A stretch of DNA of 56,176 nt, from positions 1 to 56,176 of the forward strand of contig JAPLDK010000034.1 of assembly GCA_026391775.1 (NCBI GenBank), written 5' to 3'. The notes below the pieces were generated by a model that worked only from the letters and a program-made list of their open reading frames with translations, was not told the DNA's origin and searched no databases. Numbering within the stretch: position 1 is the stretch's first letter; each line of letters begins with the position of its first letter. Shown in pieces: positions 25,839-34,382 of the stretch. A program made the translations under genes and the position numbers. Source of the stretch: Bacteroidota bacterium (lineage in GTDB: Bacteria > Bacteroidota > Bacteroidia > Bacteroidales > FEN-979).

Positions 25839-28361
25839 ATGGACCAAAACCCTCAGTCTTTCTGGAGCATTCCTGTTACCGAACTGCTCAAAAGCCTTCG
25901 GGTAACAGCCAGCGGTCTTACAACCGATGAGGCTCAAAAACGGCTTATAAGCTATGGTGCGAATCGTCTGAAACCCCAAAAACGATCAGATGCATTCACA
26001 CTCCTGGTTGGGCAGTTTAAAAGCCCGATTATTTTAATTCTCCTGCTTGCAACGGGCTTGTCGTTGTTCCTGCATAACATTGTTGATGCTTCAATTATTC
26101 TGACCATAGTTGTTGTAAGCGGACTCCTTGGTTTCTGGCAGGAGCATAGTGCATCCGATGCTGTAAAAAAATTGCTTGCCATAGTACAAATCAAAGCAGC
26201 TGTGCAACGTGACGGGAAACAGCAGGAAATTCCTGTGGAAGATATTGTTCCCGGTGATATTGTTATCCTGAATGCCGGTGATGTGGTTCCGGGCGACTGC
26301 CTGTTGCTTGAATCCAAAGATGTATTTGTTGATGAGGCCATGCTTACCGGAGAAACCTTCCCAGTTGAAAAAACTGTTTCGGTTTTACCATCCGATACTG
26401 CCCTCGCACAGCGGGCAAATTCATTATGGATGGGCACCCATATAGTAAGCGGTACTGCACAAGCCGTGGTTATATTTACCGGTAAAAGTACTGAGTTTGG
26501 AAATGTCTCCGAACGGCTTAAACTCAAAGCGCCGGAAACCGAATTTGAACGTGGCATACGAAGATTCGGGTATTTTCTGGGAGAAGTCACCCTGGTCCTG
26601 GTGGTCATTATATTTGCTATCAATGTTTTTTTGCACCGGCCTGTCCTCGAATCGTTTCTGTTTTCACTGGCGCTTGCAGTCGGCCTCACTCCACAGTTAT
26701 TGCCTGCCATCATCAGCATCAACCTTGCCCATGGCGCCAAAAAAATGGCTAAAAATAAAGTGATCGTAAAGCGGCTTTCTTCCATTGAAAACTTCGGCAG
26801 CATGAATATAATATGTTCCGATAAAACCGGGACCCTCACCGAAGGAACTGTGCTTGTAAAATCTGCAAACGATGTGAATGGAGATGCGAGTGAAAAAGTA
26901 TTTCTGTTCGCCTATCTTAATGCTTTTTACGAAACCGGTTTTACTAACCCTATTGATGAGGCTATCCTTAACCATCGTAAGCCTGACATATCGGGATACT
27001 TAAAACAGGATGAAATCCCCTATGATTTTCTCCGGAAGCGACTGAGTATTGCAGTTACACAGGGCGATATCCATTTGATGGTAACCAAAGGCGCATTAAG
27101 TAATATTCTCGATGTTTGCTCAAATGCGGAAACCAAAGAGGGAAGTATTGTTGACCTTGCATCCATGCGGGATCAGATCCAGCAACACTTTGTAGACTTC
27201 AGCAACCAAGGCTATCGCACCCTGGGCATTGCATATAAAAAATTGCCTACGGGATCTCCCATAAGCAAAACCGATGAGGAGGAAATGACGTTTCTGGGAT
27301 TTCTCACCCTTTTTGACCCTCCAAAAGCAAATATACTTGACACCATAAACAGTCTGAAAAAACTGGGTGTTTCACTTAAAATTATCACCGGTGATAATCG
27401 TCTTGTTGCAACCAGCCTCAGTAAAAAGATGGGACTGCCGGATAATAAAATCATCACCGGCCCTGAACTTCGTCAGATGAGCGATGCTGCCTTGTTACGG
27501 CGTGTGGGTGTAGTGGATGTATTTGCTGAGATAGAACCCAATCAGAAAGAACGGATTATCATTGCCATGCGAAAGGCGGGGAATGTTGTAGGTTATATGG
27601 GTGATGGGATCAATGATGCTTCGGCACTTCACGCTGCTGATGTCGGGATTTCAGTAGATACCGCTGCCGATGTTGCCAAAGATGCTGCCGATATCGTATT
27701 GCTCGAAAAAGATCTGGGTGTTCTTGTTGAAGGTGTAAGAGAAGGACGAATGACCTTTGCCAATACTCTGAAGTATGTGTTTATGGCAACAAGCGCTAAT
27801 TTCGGGAATATGTTCAGTATGGCCGGGATATCGCTCTTTATCCCGTTTCTTCCACTGCTTCCAAAGCAGATCCTGCTTACCAACCTGCTGACCGACTTCC
27901 CTGAAATGACCATTGCTACCGACAGGGTGGATGATGAAATGGTTGATCATCCCCGACGATGGGATATTAAGGCTATACGCAAGTTTATGATCACCTTCGG
28001 CCTGGTAAGTTCGGTGTTTGACTACCTGACCTTCGGGCTGTTGTTGCTCGTCCTTCGCACCAATGAAGCTCAGTTCAGAACCGGATGGTTCCTGGAATCT
28101 GTTATCTCTGCATCAATGATTGTACTAGTCATCCGCAGCAGAAAACCTTTTTTTAAAAGCCGACCGGGGAAATATCTTTTAATTGCAACGCTTACGATTG
28201 CCGTTATAACATTAATCTTTCCATTCACACCGCTGGGAACGTTGTTTGGTTTTACTCCACTCAACTTTATAACCTACCTGCTTTTACTTTTGATTGTGTC
28301 TATGTATATTGTTGCTGCAGAGGTCACCAAAACAATCTTTTATAAGCGGGTTAAATTTTAA
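25839..28361 (+). CDS. mgtA: Magnesium-transporting P-type ATPase (MgtA/MgtB type)
   Basis: P3B-type ATPase of 840 residues that imports Mg2+ at the inner membrane. Motifs in order: MLTGETFPVEK (actuator domain), SDKTGTLTEG with phosphorylated Asp328, ITGDN and GDGINDASALHAADVGIS in the phosphorylation and nucleotide domains, and the C-terminal helix block LTNLLTDFPEMTIATDRVD, typical of MgtA. Slightly shorter than the roughly 900-residue enterobacterial proteins, mainly at the N-terminus. Last gene of the plus-strand run before operator S2; its stop is 8 bases from the operator. Confidence 0.93.
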   Translation: MDQNPQSFWSIPVTELLKSLRVTASGLTTDEAQKRLISYGANRLKPQKRSDAFTLLVGQFKSPIILILLLATGLSLFLHNIVDASIILTIVVVSGLLGFWQEHSASDAVKKLLAIVQIKAAVQRDGKQQEIPVEDIVPGDIVILNAGDVVPGDCLLLESKDVFVDEAMLTGETFPVEKTVSVLPSDTALAQRANSLWMGTHIVSGTAQAVVIFTGKSTEFGNVSERLKLKAPETEFERGIRRFGYFLGEVTLVLVVIIFAINVFLHRPVLESFLFSLALAVGLTPQLLPAIISINLAHGAKKMAKNKVIVKRLSSIENFGSMNIICSDKTGTLTEGTVLVKSANDVNGDASEKVFLFAYLNAFYETGFTNPIDEAILNHRKPDISGYLKQDEIPYDFLRKRLSIAVTQGDIHLMVTKGALSNILDVCSNAETKEGSIVDLASMRDQIQQHFVDFSNQGYRTLGIAYKKLPTGSPISKTDEEEMTFLGFLTLFDPPKANILDTINSLKKLGVSLKIITGDNRLVATSLSKKMGLPDNKIITGPELRQMSDAALLRRVGVVDVFAEIEPNQKERIIIAMRKAGNVVGYMGDGINDASALHAADVGISVDTAADVAKDAADIVLLEKDLGVLVEGVREGRMTFANTLKYVFMATSANFGNMFSMAGISLFIPFLPLLPKQILLTNLLTDFPEMTIATDRVDDEMVDHPRRWDIKAIRKFMITFGLVSSVFDYLTFGLLLLVLRTNEAQFRTGWFLESVISASMIVLVIRSRKPFFKSRPGKYLLIATLTIAVITLIFPFTPLGTLFGFTPLNFITYLLLLLIVSMYIVAAEVTKTIFYKRVKF

Positions 28362-28369
28362 GCTAAATA

Positions 28370-28434
28370 TGTGAATGATGTAACTTATTTCCAAAGTTAT
28401 GTAAAGTTTTCCCGCCCGGTTGATCATACCTTTA
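28370..28434 (+). promoter_or_regulatory. Operator-promoter S2 (upstream of the DUF5670 gene)
   Basis: TGTGAATGATGTAAC starts at 28370. The second half-site TGTAAA is at 28400-28405, 21 bp after the first, and a -7-like TACCTTTA lies at 28427-28434, again 21 bp further. The DUF5670 ATG is 42 bases downstream. Same geometry as the other six copies. Confidence 0.82.
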
Positions 28435-28476
28435 ACCATTGAATTAACAAGAGTATTCACATTAAAATTTAAAGGT

Positions 28477-28638
28477 ATGGCAAGATTATTATTGATCATC
28501 GGACTGATCCTGGTTGTCCTCTGGATGCTGGGATTTTTCGCGTTTCATCTTACAACACCTGTGCTTCATGCATTAATTATTATTGGTGTTATTCTGATCA
28601 TTTTGGATCTTCTTAACAGTCGTCGAAATTGGTGGTGA
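28477..28638 (+). CDS. Small hydrophobic membrane protein, lmo0937/DUF5670 family
   Basis: The 53-residue protein is made of two transmembrane helices (LLLIIGLILVVLWMLGFFAF and ALIIIGVILIILDLL) and ends in the basic NSRRNWW. This is the pattern of the lmo0937 family, small stress-linked membrane proteins widespread in bacteria. The start is the ATG at 28477, because a longer frame would begin inside the promoter. Directly behind operator S2. Confidence 0.85.
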   Translation: MARLLLIIGLILVVLWMLGFFAFHLTTPVLHALIIIGVILIILDLLNSRRNWW

Positions 28639-28665
28639 TTCCATTCAGCTTATTAAACAAGAAAA

Positions 28666-29031
28666 ATGAAAATCGTTATAAATAATAACCGAAAGATTTT
28701 TGCTATTCAGGAAGAATTCAGTACGATGTTTCCGGATTTGAAAATTGTTTTCCATGCGAAGCCCAGCAGGCCGGGAGCCGCTCCTTCACCGAAGTTGGTC
28801 ACCCATAGCAGCAAAACTCTGCAGGAATGCAGGTCCATTAACAGGGAAGGAACAATTGAGATTCTGCCAACCATGAATATTTCTGATCTGAAAGGAAATC
28901 TGAGAGATATTTTTGGATTATCAGCTGAGATATTCCGGAAAGCGGAAAACGGGGAAGATGAACAACCTGTAAGTGGGAAACATACACTGGGAGAGACAAA
29001 CAAACAATCCGAGGCGCATTTTGCAGTTTAA
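28666..29031 (+). CDS. Conserved hypothetical protein
   Basis: I do not recognise this 121-residue protein. It has a short beta-alpha opening (MKIVINNNRKIFAIQEEFS), a proline-rich turn around residues 33-42, and a charged C-terminal tail (ENGEDEQPVSGKHTLGE). No signal peptide or membrane helix is seen, so it should be cytoplasmic. It follows the DUF5670 gene by 27 bases and overlaps the DUF3943 gene, so it belongs to the S2 operon. Confidence 0.65.
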   Translation: MKIVINNNRKIFAIQEEFSTMFPDLKIVFHAKPSRPGAAPSPKLVTHSSKTLQECRSINREGTIEILPTMNISDLKGNLRDIFGLSAEIFRKAENGEDEQPVSGKHTLGETNKQSEAHFAV

Positions 29032-30607
29032 TCAGCAGTCTACTACATATATTTTAGTGTTATTACTCTTGTCCGTACATATGTTGTATGGCCAGGATGT
29101 GCCCCCTCAGGATCCCAAAAAAGTGGCTCCCAATGACACGATTATGCCCGGTAAAGGCACGCCGGAAGAACAACTTAAGAAAATCAAAGAAGTCAAAGTC
29201 GAAAAACTTTCAGATTCAGCCGGAAACGAGCCTTTAAAAAGCAAACTCGTTGATACCACAATGCAGAATAAATACGGCGATTTGCTTGATGACGATCTTG
29301 AGTACAACAAAAGATATCCTCTTTGGATACCTGCCGTTGAAGTTGTAGGAGCGCTTGCTCTTACATGGGCAGCAGACAGGTTTATTTTAAATGCGGATTA
29401 TGCGCGCATAGGGTTCAATACATGGAAATATAATATTAATACAGGATGGGAGTGGGATACAGACCGGTTCGGTGTAAATTTTATCGGCCATCCATATTCA
29501 GGAACTCTTTCATTTAATGCCGGGCGTGCAAACGGTTATAATTATCTCCAATCATTTTCTTTTGCAGTCGGAGGCAGTCTGCTGTGGGAATATTTCGGGG
29601 AAAATACACTTCCTTCCTATAACGATATCATTAATACGCCCATTAACGGAGCATTTCTCGGAGAAATACTATACCGTTTAAGCTCGAATATTCTTGATGA
29701 CCGTACAAGGGGAACAGAGCGGGTCTTCCGTGAAATAGCCGCCGGATTAGTTGATCCCATGAGAGGATTTAACAGGCTTATACAGGGAAAATCCTTCAGG
29801 AGAACCAATAAGGAAGTTTATGAGAAAGAACCACTTAATATTTCATTATATGCAGGGTTGCGTATGATAAGCGATGAGCCTTACAGGGTCTTCGGACAAG
29901 GGACTTACAGTGGGATTGTCAACGCTCAGTTTGATTACGGAAATCCTTTTGAGCTACGGAAACGAAAGCCTTTTGATTTTTTCAAACTTCGTGCGGATTT
30001 AAATTTTGGCGTGGGAAGAAAATATCTGGATAACATACTCGGCTATGGAATTTTATTAGGCATAAACAGGCAGGCTGGTAAAATGGCCTTCCTTATCGGA
30101 GGATTTCAATATTATGATTATTGGGATAATAATAAATTTGAGTTAGGCACTATTGGTTTCGGCGGTGGATTGATTTCCAAACTTCCGATGAGCAAGACGA
30201 GCAATCTCTACACAAGCGTCCATTTGGCAATAGTACCGTTTGCGGGAAGCAGCACACATTTTGGCCCTGATACATCTCAGGTCAGGGATTATAATTTCGG
30301 GGGTGGCTTTGAGACAAAGTTTGAAACTACGTTTAATCTTGGTAAGTATGCGACTGCTACCCTGAGATATTATTTTTACATGATTCACACTTATGTTGGT
30401 GCACCAGGGAATAACTACATCCACATAATAAAACCAAGAATTACGGTAAGGCTTTACAAATTTTTAAATTTAGGATGTGAATATTCACTATACTACAATG
30501 ACCGGTATCTTAGTGATTTTCCTGCCATACATTCAATTCAAACTGATCAGAAAATATTTCTTCTGATATTTTTGGAAGACAGGCAGCGGAGAGGGTATTA
30601 TAATTGA
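29021..30607 (+). CDS. DUF3943-family outer membrane protein
   Basis: Probably 528 residues from TTG 29021 (MQFNQQSTTYILVLLLLSVH, a good signal sequence); GTG at 28973 is possible but lies deeper in the previous gene. Residues about 90-240 match DUF3943, with YPLWIPAVEVVGALALTW, INTGWEWDTDRFGVNFIGHP and RANGYNYLQSFSF. The rest is a string of alternating aromatic/hydrophobic strands typical of a beta-barrel (FYMIHTYVGAPGNNYIH). Function unknown; likely outer membrane. It ends four bases from the convergent PAP2 gene. Confidence 0.8.
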   Translation: MQFNQQSTTYILVLLLLSVHMLYGQDVPPQDPKKVAPNDTIMPGKGTPEEQLKKIKEVKVEKLSDSAGNEPLKSKLVDTTMQNKYGDLLDDDLEYNKRYPLWIPAVEVVGALALTWAADRFILNADYARIGFNTWKYNINTGWEWDTDRFGVNFIGHPYSGTLSFNAGRANGYNYLQSFSFAVGGSLLWEYFGENTLPSYNDIINTPINGAFLGEILYRLSSNILDDRTRGTERVFREIAAGLVDPMRGFNRLIQGKSFRRTNKEVYEKEPLNISLYAGLRMISDEPYRVFGQGTYSGIVNAQFDYGNPFELRKRKPFDFFKLRADLNFGVGRKYLDNILGYGILLGINRQAGKMAFLIGGFQYYDYWDNNKFELGTIGFGGGLISKLPMSKTSNLYTSVHLAIVPFAGSSTHFGPDTSQVRDYNFGGGFETKFETTFNLGKYATATLRYYFYMIHTYVGAPGNNYIHIIKPRITVRLYKFLNLGCEYSLYYNDRYLSDFPAIHSIQTDQKIFLLIFLEDRQRRGYYN

Positions 30608-30611
30608 ATTC

Positions 30612-31466
30612 TCAATCAAGCGAATAAACCAGGGTCACCCCCATCCCTGTAGAACTTACAGGCAGGATTTTTAATTTTTTTATGTGGTTATTCATGATCG
30701 TTCTGCCGATTGCATAACCCAGAACCGAGCCCACGAAAACATCCGAAAACCAGTGATCATTATTATAAACGCGTGAGGCGGCTGTAAGCCCGGCCAGAGT
30801 ATAACAAACGATGGGAACCCAGATGGTCTTGCTGTATGAAGATGCAACAACGGTTGCAATTGCAAAAGCAATAGTGGAATGCGATGACGGAAATGAGCTG
30901 TTACTTATAGGCGCAAAAGGGCCATCCCATAAATAGGGATTTGGCGGATCATCCTCGTATGGCCGGTGACGGTGCGTAAGTTGTTTCAGTACCTGGGATG
31001 TAATGAACCCGAACAGATAAGCTTCAGCACCCTTTAAGGCCGTGTAACGTGCTTTGTCATCTTTAATTATTGCCCCTACACCATAAAGAATTCCAAGAGC
31101 CGGCAAAGAATAAATGCCACTGCCCCAGGGTGCTAATGCATAGGATGAGAAATTGCCTAAAAAAACAGTCTGGTTCTTCTGAACTACTTTCTGAATATAG
31201 GCATCCTGTGTATAACACAAGACGGCTACAACAGCAACGCCGGAAAAAGCGATCCATTGATACTTGTTCCAACGGGCTGGAAAGATGACGATGTCCCGTG
31301 CATCAGTAAGCCAGGATTTAAAATAAGCTTTGTCAGGAACAGTGGAAAGGGTTCTTTCATCCCTGGGTATGGAACTAAGCGGCTTGGGGGCTAATGTATC
31401 ATCCTGGGCAAATGCGTTGAATTGCAATAGAAGAAGTCCACTCAATAACAATAGATGAATTTTCAT
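30612..31466 (-). CDS. PAP2-family membrane phosphatase
   Basis: Phosphatidic acid phosphatase-type enzyme of 284 residues. The ATG at 31466 gives a signal peptide ending near AFAQ; the longer frame runs back through the DUF4421 gene. The three catalytic motifs are complete: KQLTHRHRP, SFPSSHS and SRVYNNDHWFSDV, separated by transmembrane helices. It could act on undecaprenyl pyrophosphate, phosphatidic acid or lipid A phosphates. Ten bases downstream of the DUF4421 gene in the S3 operon. Confidence 0.9.
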   Translation of the reverse strand: MKIHLLLLSGLLLLQFNAFAQDDTLAPKPLSSIPRDERTLSTVPDKAYFKSWLTDARDIVIFPARWNKYQWIAFSGVAVVAVLCYTQDAYIQKVVQKNQTVFLGNFSSYALAPWGSGIYSLPALGILYGVGAIIKDDKARYTALKGAEAYLFGFITSQVLKQLTHRHRPYEDDPPNPYLWDGPFAPISNSSFPSSHSTIAFAIATVVASSYSKTIWVPIVCYTLAGLTAASRVYNNDHWFSDVFVGSVLGYAIGRTIMNNHIKKLKILPVSSTGMGVTLVYSLD

Positions 31467-31476
31467 ACTCAAATAA

Positions 31477-32529
31477 TTATAAAGCTGGGATATTATGTTT
31501 TTTCTTCCTGAATATATCAAAACGTGTTCCGCCCCACAGGCGGAATTGAGCCACAGTATATGTGGACAATGCATTACTGAGTTGGTCAGGAATTTCATTG
31601 AACCCAGATTGTACTGAAGCCCCAAGAAACCATTTATCAGAGTTGTATCCAAGAGCGACCCGGCTACTGAGTTGAAAGGTAAATTCAAAATTGTAATATT
31701 CGTTGCGTTCATTTCTGAAAGTAGCAAACTGGGCTGCCACACCCGGAAAAACAGCTGCCGTGACATAAAAATTTTTCAAAAATACCAAAGTATAAGCATA
31801 TCCGGGAGAAAGTCCAAGTGAATAAAACTCACCTCTTGTGACAAGATTTGAAGCTGGTATATTGAATGCGTTAACGATTTCTGTGGGAATAATCCCATGA
31901 TCAGAAGATATCAGGTAATAGAGAAATACAGGCCTGACCACAAGGCTGCCTGCGCTCTTTTTCTGTCGCTCATTCTGGATAAATGCAGCCCGTATTGAAA
32001 ATCTTTGGGCATTATAAATCCAATACCCGGAAAAACCAAGTGAAAATGTCCTCATATCGGGAAGAATATAATGTGTTCCATCCGGTCTTTCCGGGGAAAC
32101 TATATAAAACCCTTTATAATTCTGAAGAAACAATTCCGCTGCAAGAAATCTTCCAAATGCGTTAACCCGCATGTCAAGGGTAGTTGTTTTCCCATAAGCA
32201 ACCCTGTCAGTTTTGTAAAATGGATTATCAATTGATAATCCAAGGCCAAACCACTTCCAGAACCCTGCTAATCCAATACGGACGTTGGCATTGGGCCTAT
32301 AAACGATTTTCGAGGTCTGATCGACAGCGGGATTGATCAGGATTGAGGCATTCTGAAAAAGCAGAAATAAGCGGGTCGTAAATAAATTAGTGTAATCCAT
32401 TATGAAATTGCTGTCGAACGTCACTGGAGGCAATTCCATTATTTGGGAATCAGATTGTGCATTGGACAGTTTCCCTGTAAAAAGCAGGAACATAAAGAAA
32501 GCACTCTTTATCCAGGTTTTAGGTGACAT
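31477..32529 (-). CDS. DUF4421-like outer membrane beta-barrel protein
   Basis: The 350-residue protein has a cleavable signal peptide (FFMFLLFTGKLSNAQ), then repeated amphipathic beta strands of a barrel (NVRIGLAGFWKWFGLGLSID, KWFLGASVQSGFNE). The spacing resembles DUF4421 proteins of Bacteroidota, whose role is unknown. Third gene of the S3 operon, coupled to a PAP2 phosphatase, which hints at lipid or cell-wall precursor handling. Confidence 0.72.
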   Translation of the reverse strand: MSPKTWIKSAFFMFLLFTGKLSNAQSDSQIMELPPVTFDSNFIMDYTNLFTTRLFLLFQNASILINPAVDQTSKIVYRPNANVRIGLAGFWKWFGLGLSIDNPFYKTDRVAYGKTTTLDMRVNAFGRFLAAELFLQNYKGFYIVSPERPDGTHYILPDMRTFSLGFSGYWIYNAQRFSIRAAFIQNERQKKSAGSLVVRPVFLYYLISSDHGIIPTEIVNAFNIPASNLVTRGEFYSLGLSPGYAYTLVFLKNFYVTAAVFPGVAAQFATFRNERNEYYNFEFTFQLSSRVALGYNSDKWFLGASVQSGFNEIPDQLSNALSTYTVAQFRLWGGTRFDIFRKKKHNIPAL

Positions 32530-32593
32530 ACCGGTTGATTAATGAATGGCATCCCGGATTGGAGTGATCTAAGGTTTGACAAAATCACTCAAT

Positions 32594-32788
32594 TTAAGAT
32601 TCGTCTTTTGTTGTGCGAATCAGGCCAATACCGGCAATAAAGAAAATAATACCCAGGATGCTGAAAATTACAAGCAATTTAATACTACGCGTACCGTTTG
32701 AGGTAATTGCAAATAATACTGCGGCATAAATAAGACCAGCAATTCCGAGGACAGTTAGTAACCCGCCAAAAATTCTTTTTACATTCAT
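32594..32788 (-). CDS. Small two-helix membrane protein
   Basis: The 64-residue protein has two transmembrane helices (FGGLLTVLGIAGLIYAAVLF and KLLVIFSILGIIFFIAGIG) and a charged C-terminus (RTTKDES). The ATG at 32788 is preferred; 32815 would overlap the upstream gene by eight bases. No family is assigned. Second gene of the S3 operon, 64 bases before the DUF4421 gene. Confidence 0.72.
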   Translation of the reverse strand: MNVKRIFGGLLTVLGIAGLIYAAVLFAITSNGTRSIKLLVIFSILGIIFFIAGIGLIRTTKDES

Positions 32789-32807
32789 AATCTTTGCTTT
32801 TACAGGA

Positions 32808-32993
32808 TTAAACATGAATGTTCATCAGATAGCTGAATAGCCCAAATACCTTGAGAAGCCAAATAACAACAATGATTACAACCACAGCATTCAGGATGGT
32901 TTTAATTTTGTGATCCATGGGGATGTAGGTATTGATAAGCCATAGAAGAACACCTGCAACAATTAATACAATAATAATGGTGAATAGTGGCAT
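32808..32993 (-). CDS. Thivi_2564-family small membrane protein
   Basis: The 61-residue protein has two hydrophobic helices around the conserved loop WLINTYIPMDHKIKTILN and the ending VIWLLKVFGLF, matching the Thivi_2564 family. Members are often found near stress genes; the function is unknown. First gene behind operator S3, with its ATG 24 bases from the -7 element. Confidence 0.85.
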   Translation of the reverse strand: MPLFTIIIVLIVAGVLLWLINTYIPMDHKIKTILNAVVVIIVVIWLLKVFGLFSYLMNIHV

Positions 32994-33017
32994 ATAAAAT
33001 GTTTTAGAAATATTTCA

Positions 33018-33082
33018 CGAAGGTAACCTGCATCATCACCTGAAGTGTTACATAACTTGATAAATAAGTTACATCATTCACA
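33018..33082 (-). promoter_or_regulatory. Operator-promoter S3 (upstream of the Thivi_2564 operon)
   Basis: Read on the minus strand, TGTGAATGATGTAAC starts at 33082, the second TGTAAC occupies 33052-33047, and -7-like TACCTTCG occupies 33025-33018. Both intervals are 21 bp, as in every other copy. The operator starts eight bases after the stop of the OmpA-family gene. Confidence 0.82.
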
Positions 33083-33090
33083 TATTTCTT

Positions 33091-34371
33091 TTATGGAATA
33101 ATATCAATTATAACGGTACGGTTATAAAAACGTTCCTCCGGAAATTTGTTTTCAAACGGTGATAGGTTTTCATCCTCACCGAATCCGTATACTTTAAATT
33201 TAACATCGGTTCTGCCTGCCTTCGACAAGCCTTTTTCAATAATAGTCCTGACATCGTTAGCCCTCTCCAATGACAATTTCATATTATAGGCTTCTTCTCC
33301 AATAACATCTGTGTGGCCGGATATAATAACCATTCCACCTTTGGGAATCTTCGGTATTAAAACCTCAGTGAGGTACTTTTTATACATACTGATGGCCTTT
33401 GATTCATTGAATTCAAAAATTATGCTGAATCTCATCATTTCCTGGTCTTTGGGCGGGGTCCAAAGCACCATATGTACAGTAGTGTCCTTCCTTACTGAGT
33501 TGCCACCTTTAGTCTGACCTATCATCGTGACTTTGTAATCTCCTTCGGAACGTGAACCCAAAATGGATTTTCCCGGCATGCTCACTTTTTCATTTGCATA
33601 CGGCCCAAAATTCTGGACTTTACCTTTTTCATCCATGATTTCCAATGACCATGACGAGAACGCTTTTTTCCCTCCAAGAACGTTGAAAGAAACATAGCTT
33701 TCAACTGGTGCTGCCTGCACGGCAATAATTTCCACCGGTTTTAACGGGGCATCCGCACCAGTCTGGAACTCCATCAGTAAGGCTGGCGAAGTGCTCCAGA
33801 TAGACACTCTTCGGTCTCCCTCACGAAGGAGATCAAGTTCTTTTGTGCCTCCCGGCTGCTCAGATGGGATCCTTGGTTTAACCCTGCCTTCGGTATTGAT
33901 CCTTGAAGCATCAATTCCAAATACATCTATAAGGTATCGCTTGACCGTCTCAGCCATTACTTTTCCTTCTTCCGTACCTTCCATTGACGCTCCGGTCAGC
34001 ATGACAGTTGCTGAAGGATTTTTTTCCATGCGGTCACCGAGGATATTCAGAATATTATAATAGACCATCATTTGTCGCTCTGAACGACCTGAGAGATATT
34101 TAGGTGGAAACAATTCCAGCATGTCTTCTTTGAAGTCTTTCACCTGATCTTTCCTGAGCAACACATAACGATCGGGGATCTCAGTTGAGCCTAAACTGAA
34201 AAACACGTAGTTACGAAGGGGGAATACTTCCCTTACCCTGCGTTCGACCGGAATATTTATTGGTGCGGTTACAGAAAACCGGATATAGGTCAAGGCCATA
34301 GTAGCAATGGGAATAAATGCCACAAGAAAGACGATCATGACCACAGGAAGGCAATTATAGAACTTTTTCAT
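33091..34371 (-). CDS. OmpA-family cell envelope protein with two OmpA-like segments
   Basis: Periplasmic/outer membrane protein of 426 residues with a hydrophobic N-terminal segment (VVMIVFLVAFIPIATMALTY). A first OmpA-like region (MLTGASMEGTEEGKVMAETV to EGDRRVSIWS) is followed by a beta domain of about 120 residues and a C-terminal OmpA peptidoglycan-binding domain (IISGHTDVIGEEAYNMKLS, RANDVRTIIEKG). The tail ERFYNRTVIIDI takes the place of the usual NRR motif. Eleven bases after the DUF6600 gene, so part of operator S4's operon. Confidence 0.85.
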   Translation of the reverse strand: MKKFYNCLPVVMIVFLVAFIPIATMALTYIRFSVTAPINIPVERRVREVFPLRNYVFFSLGSTEIPDRYVLLRKDQVKDFKEDMLELFPPKYLSGRSERQMMVYYNILNILGDRMEKNPSATVMLTGASMEGTEEGKVMAETVKRYLIDVFGIDASRINTEGRVKPRIPSEQPGGTKELDLLREGDRRVSIWSTSPALLMEFQTGADAPLKPVEIIAVQAAPVESYVSFNVLGGKKAFSSWSLEIMDEKGKVQNFGPYANEKVSMPGKSILGSRSEGDYKVTMIGQTKGGNSVRKDTTVHMVLWTPPKDQEMMRFSIIFEFNESKAISMYKKYLTEVLIPKIPKGGMVIISGHTDVIGEEAYNMKLSLERANDVRTIIEKGLSKAGRTDVKFKVYGFGEDENLSPFENKFPEERFYNRTVIIDIIP

Positions 34372-34382
34372 ACTCCTGATTA

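Noticed and set aside
30373-30390. Partial operator match (TGTGAATCATGTAAA on the minus strand) inside the DUF3943 gene
   Set aside because: The second half-site expected 21 bp away is absent (CTGCTA instead of GTTACA on the plus strand), no -7 element follows, and it is in the middle of a coding sequence, so chance is likely.
31467-31766. N-terminal extension of the first PAP2 protein
   Set aside because: It runs antiphase through the DUF4421 coding region; the ATG at 31466 gives a clean signal peptide.
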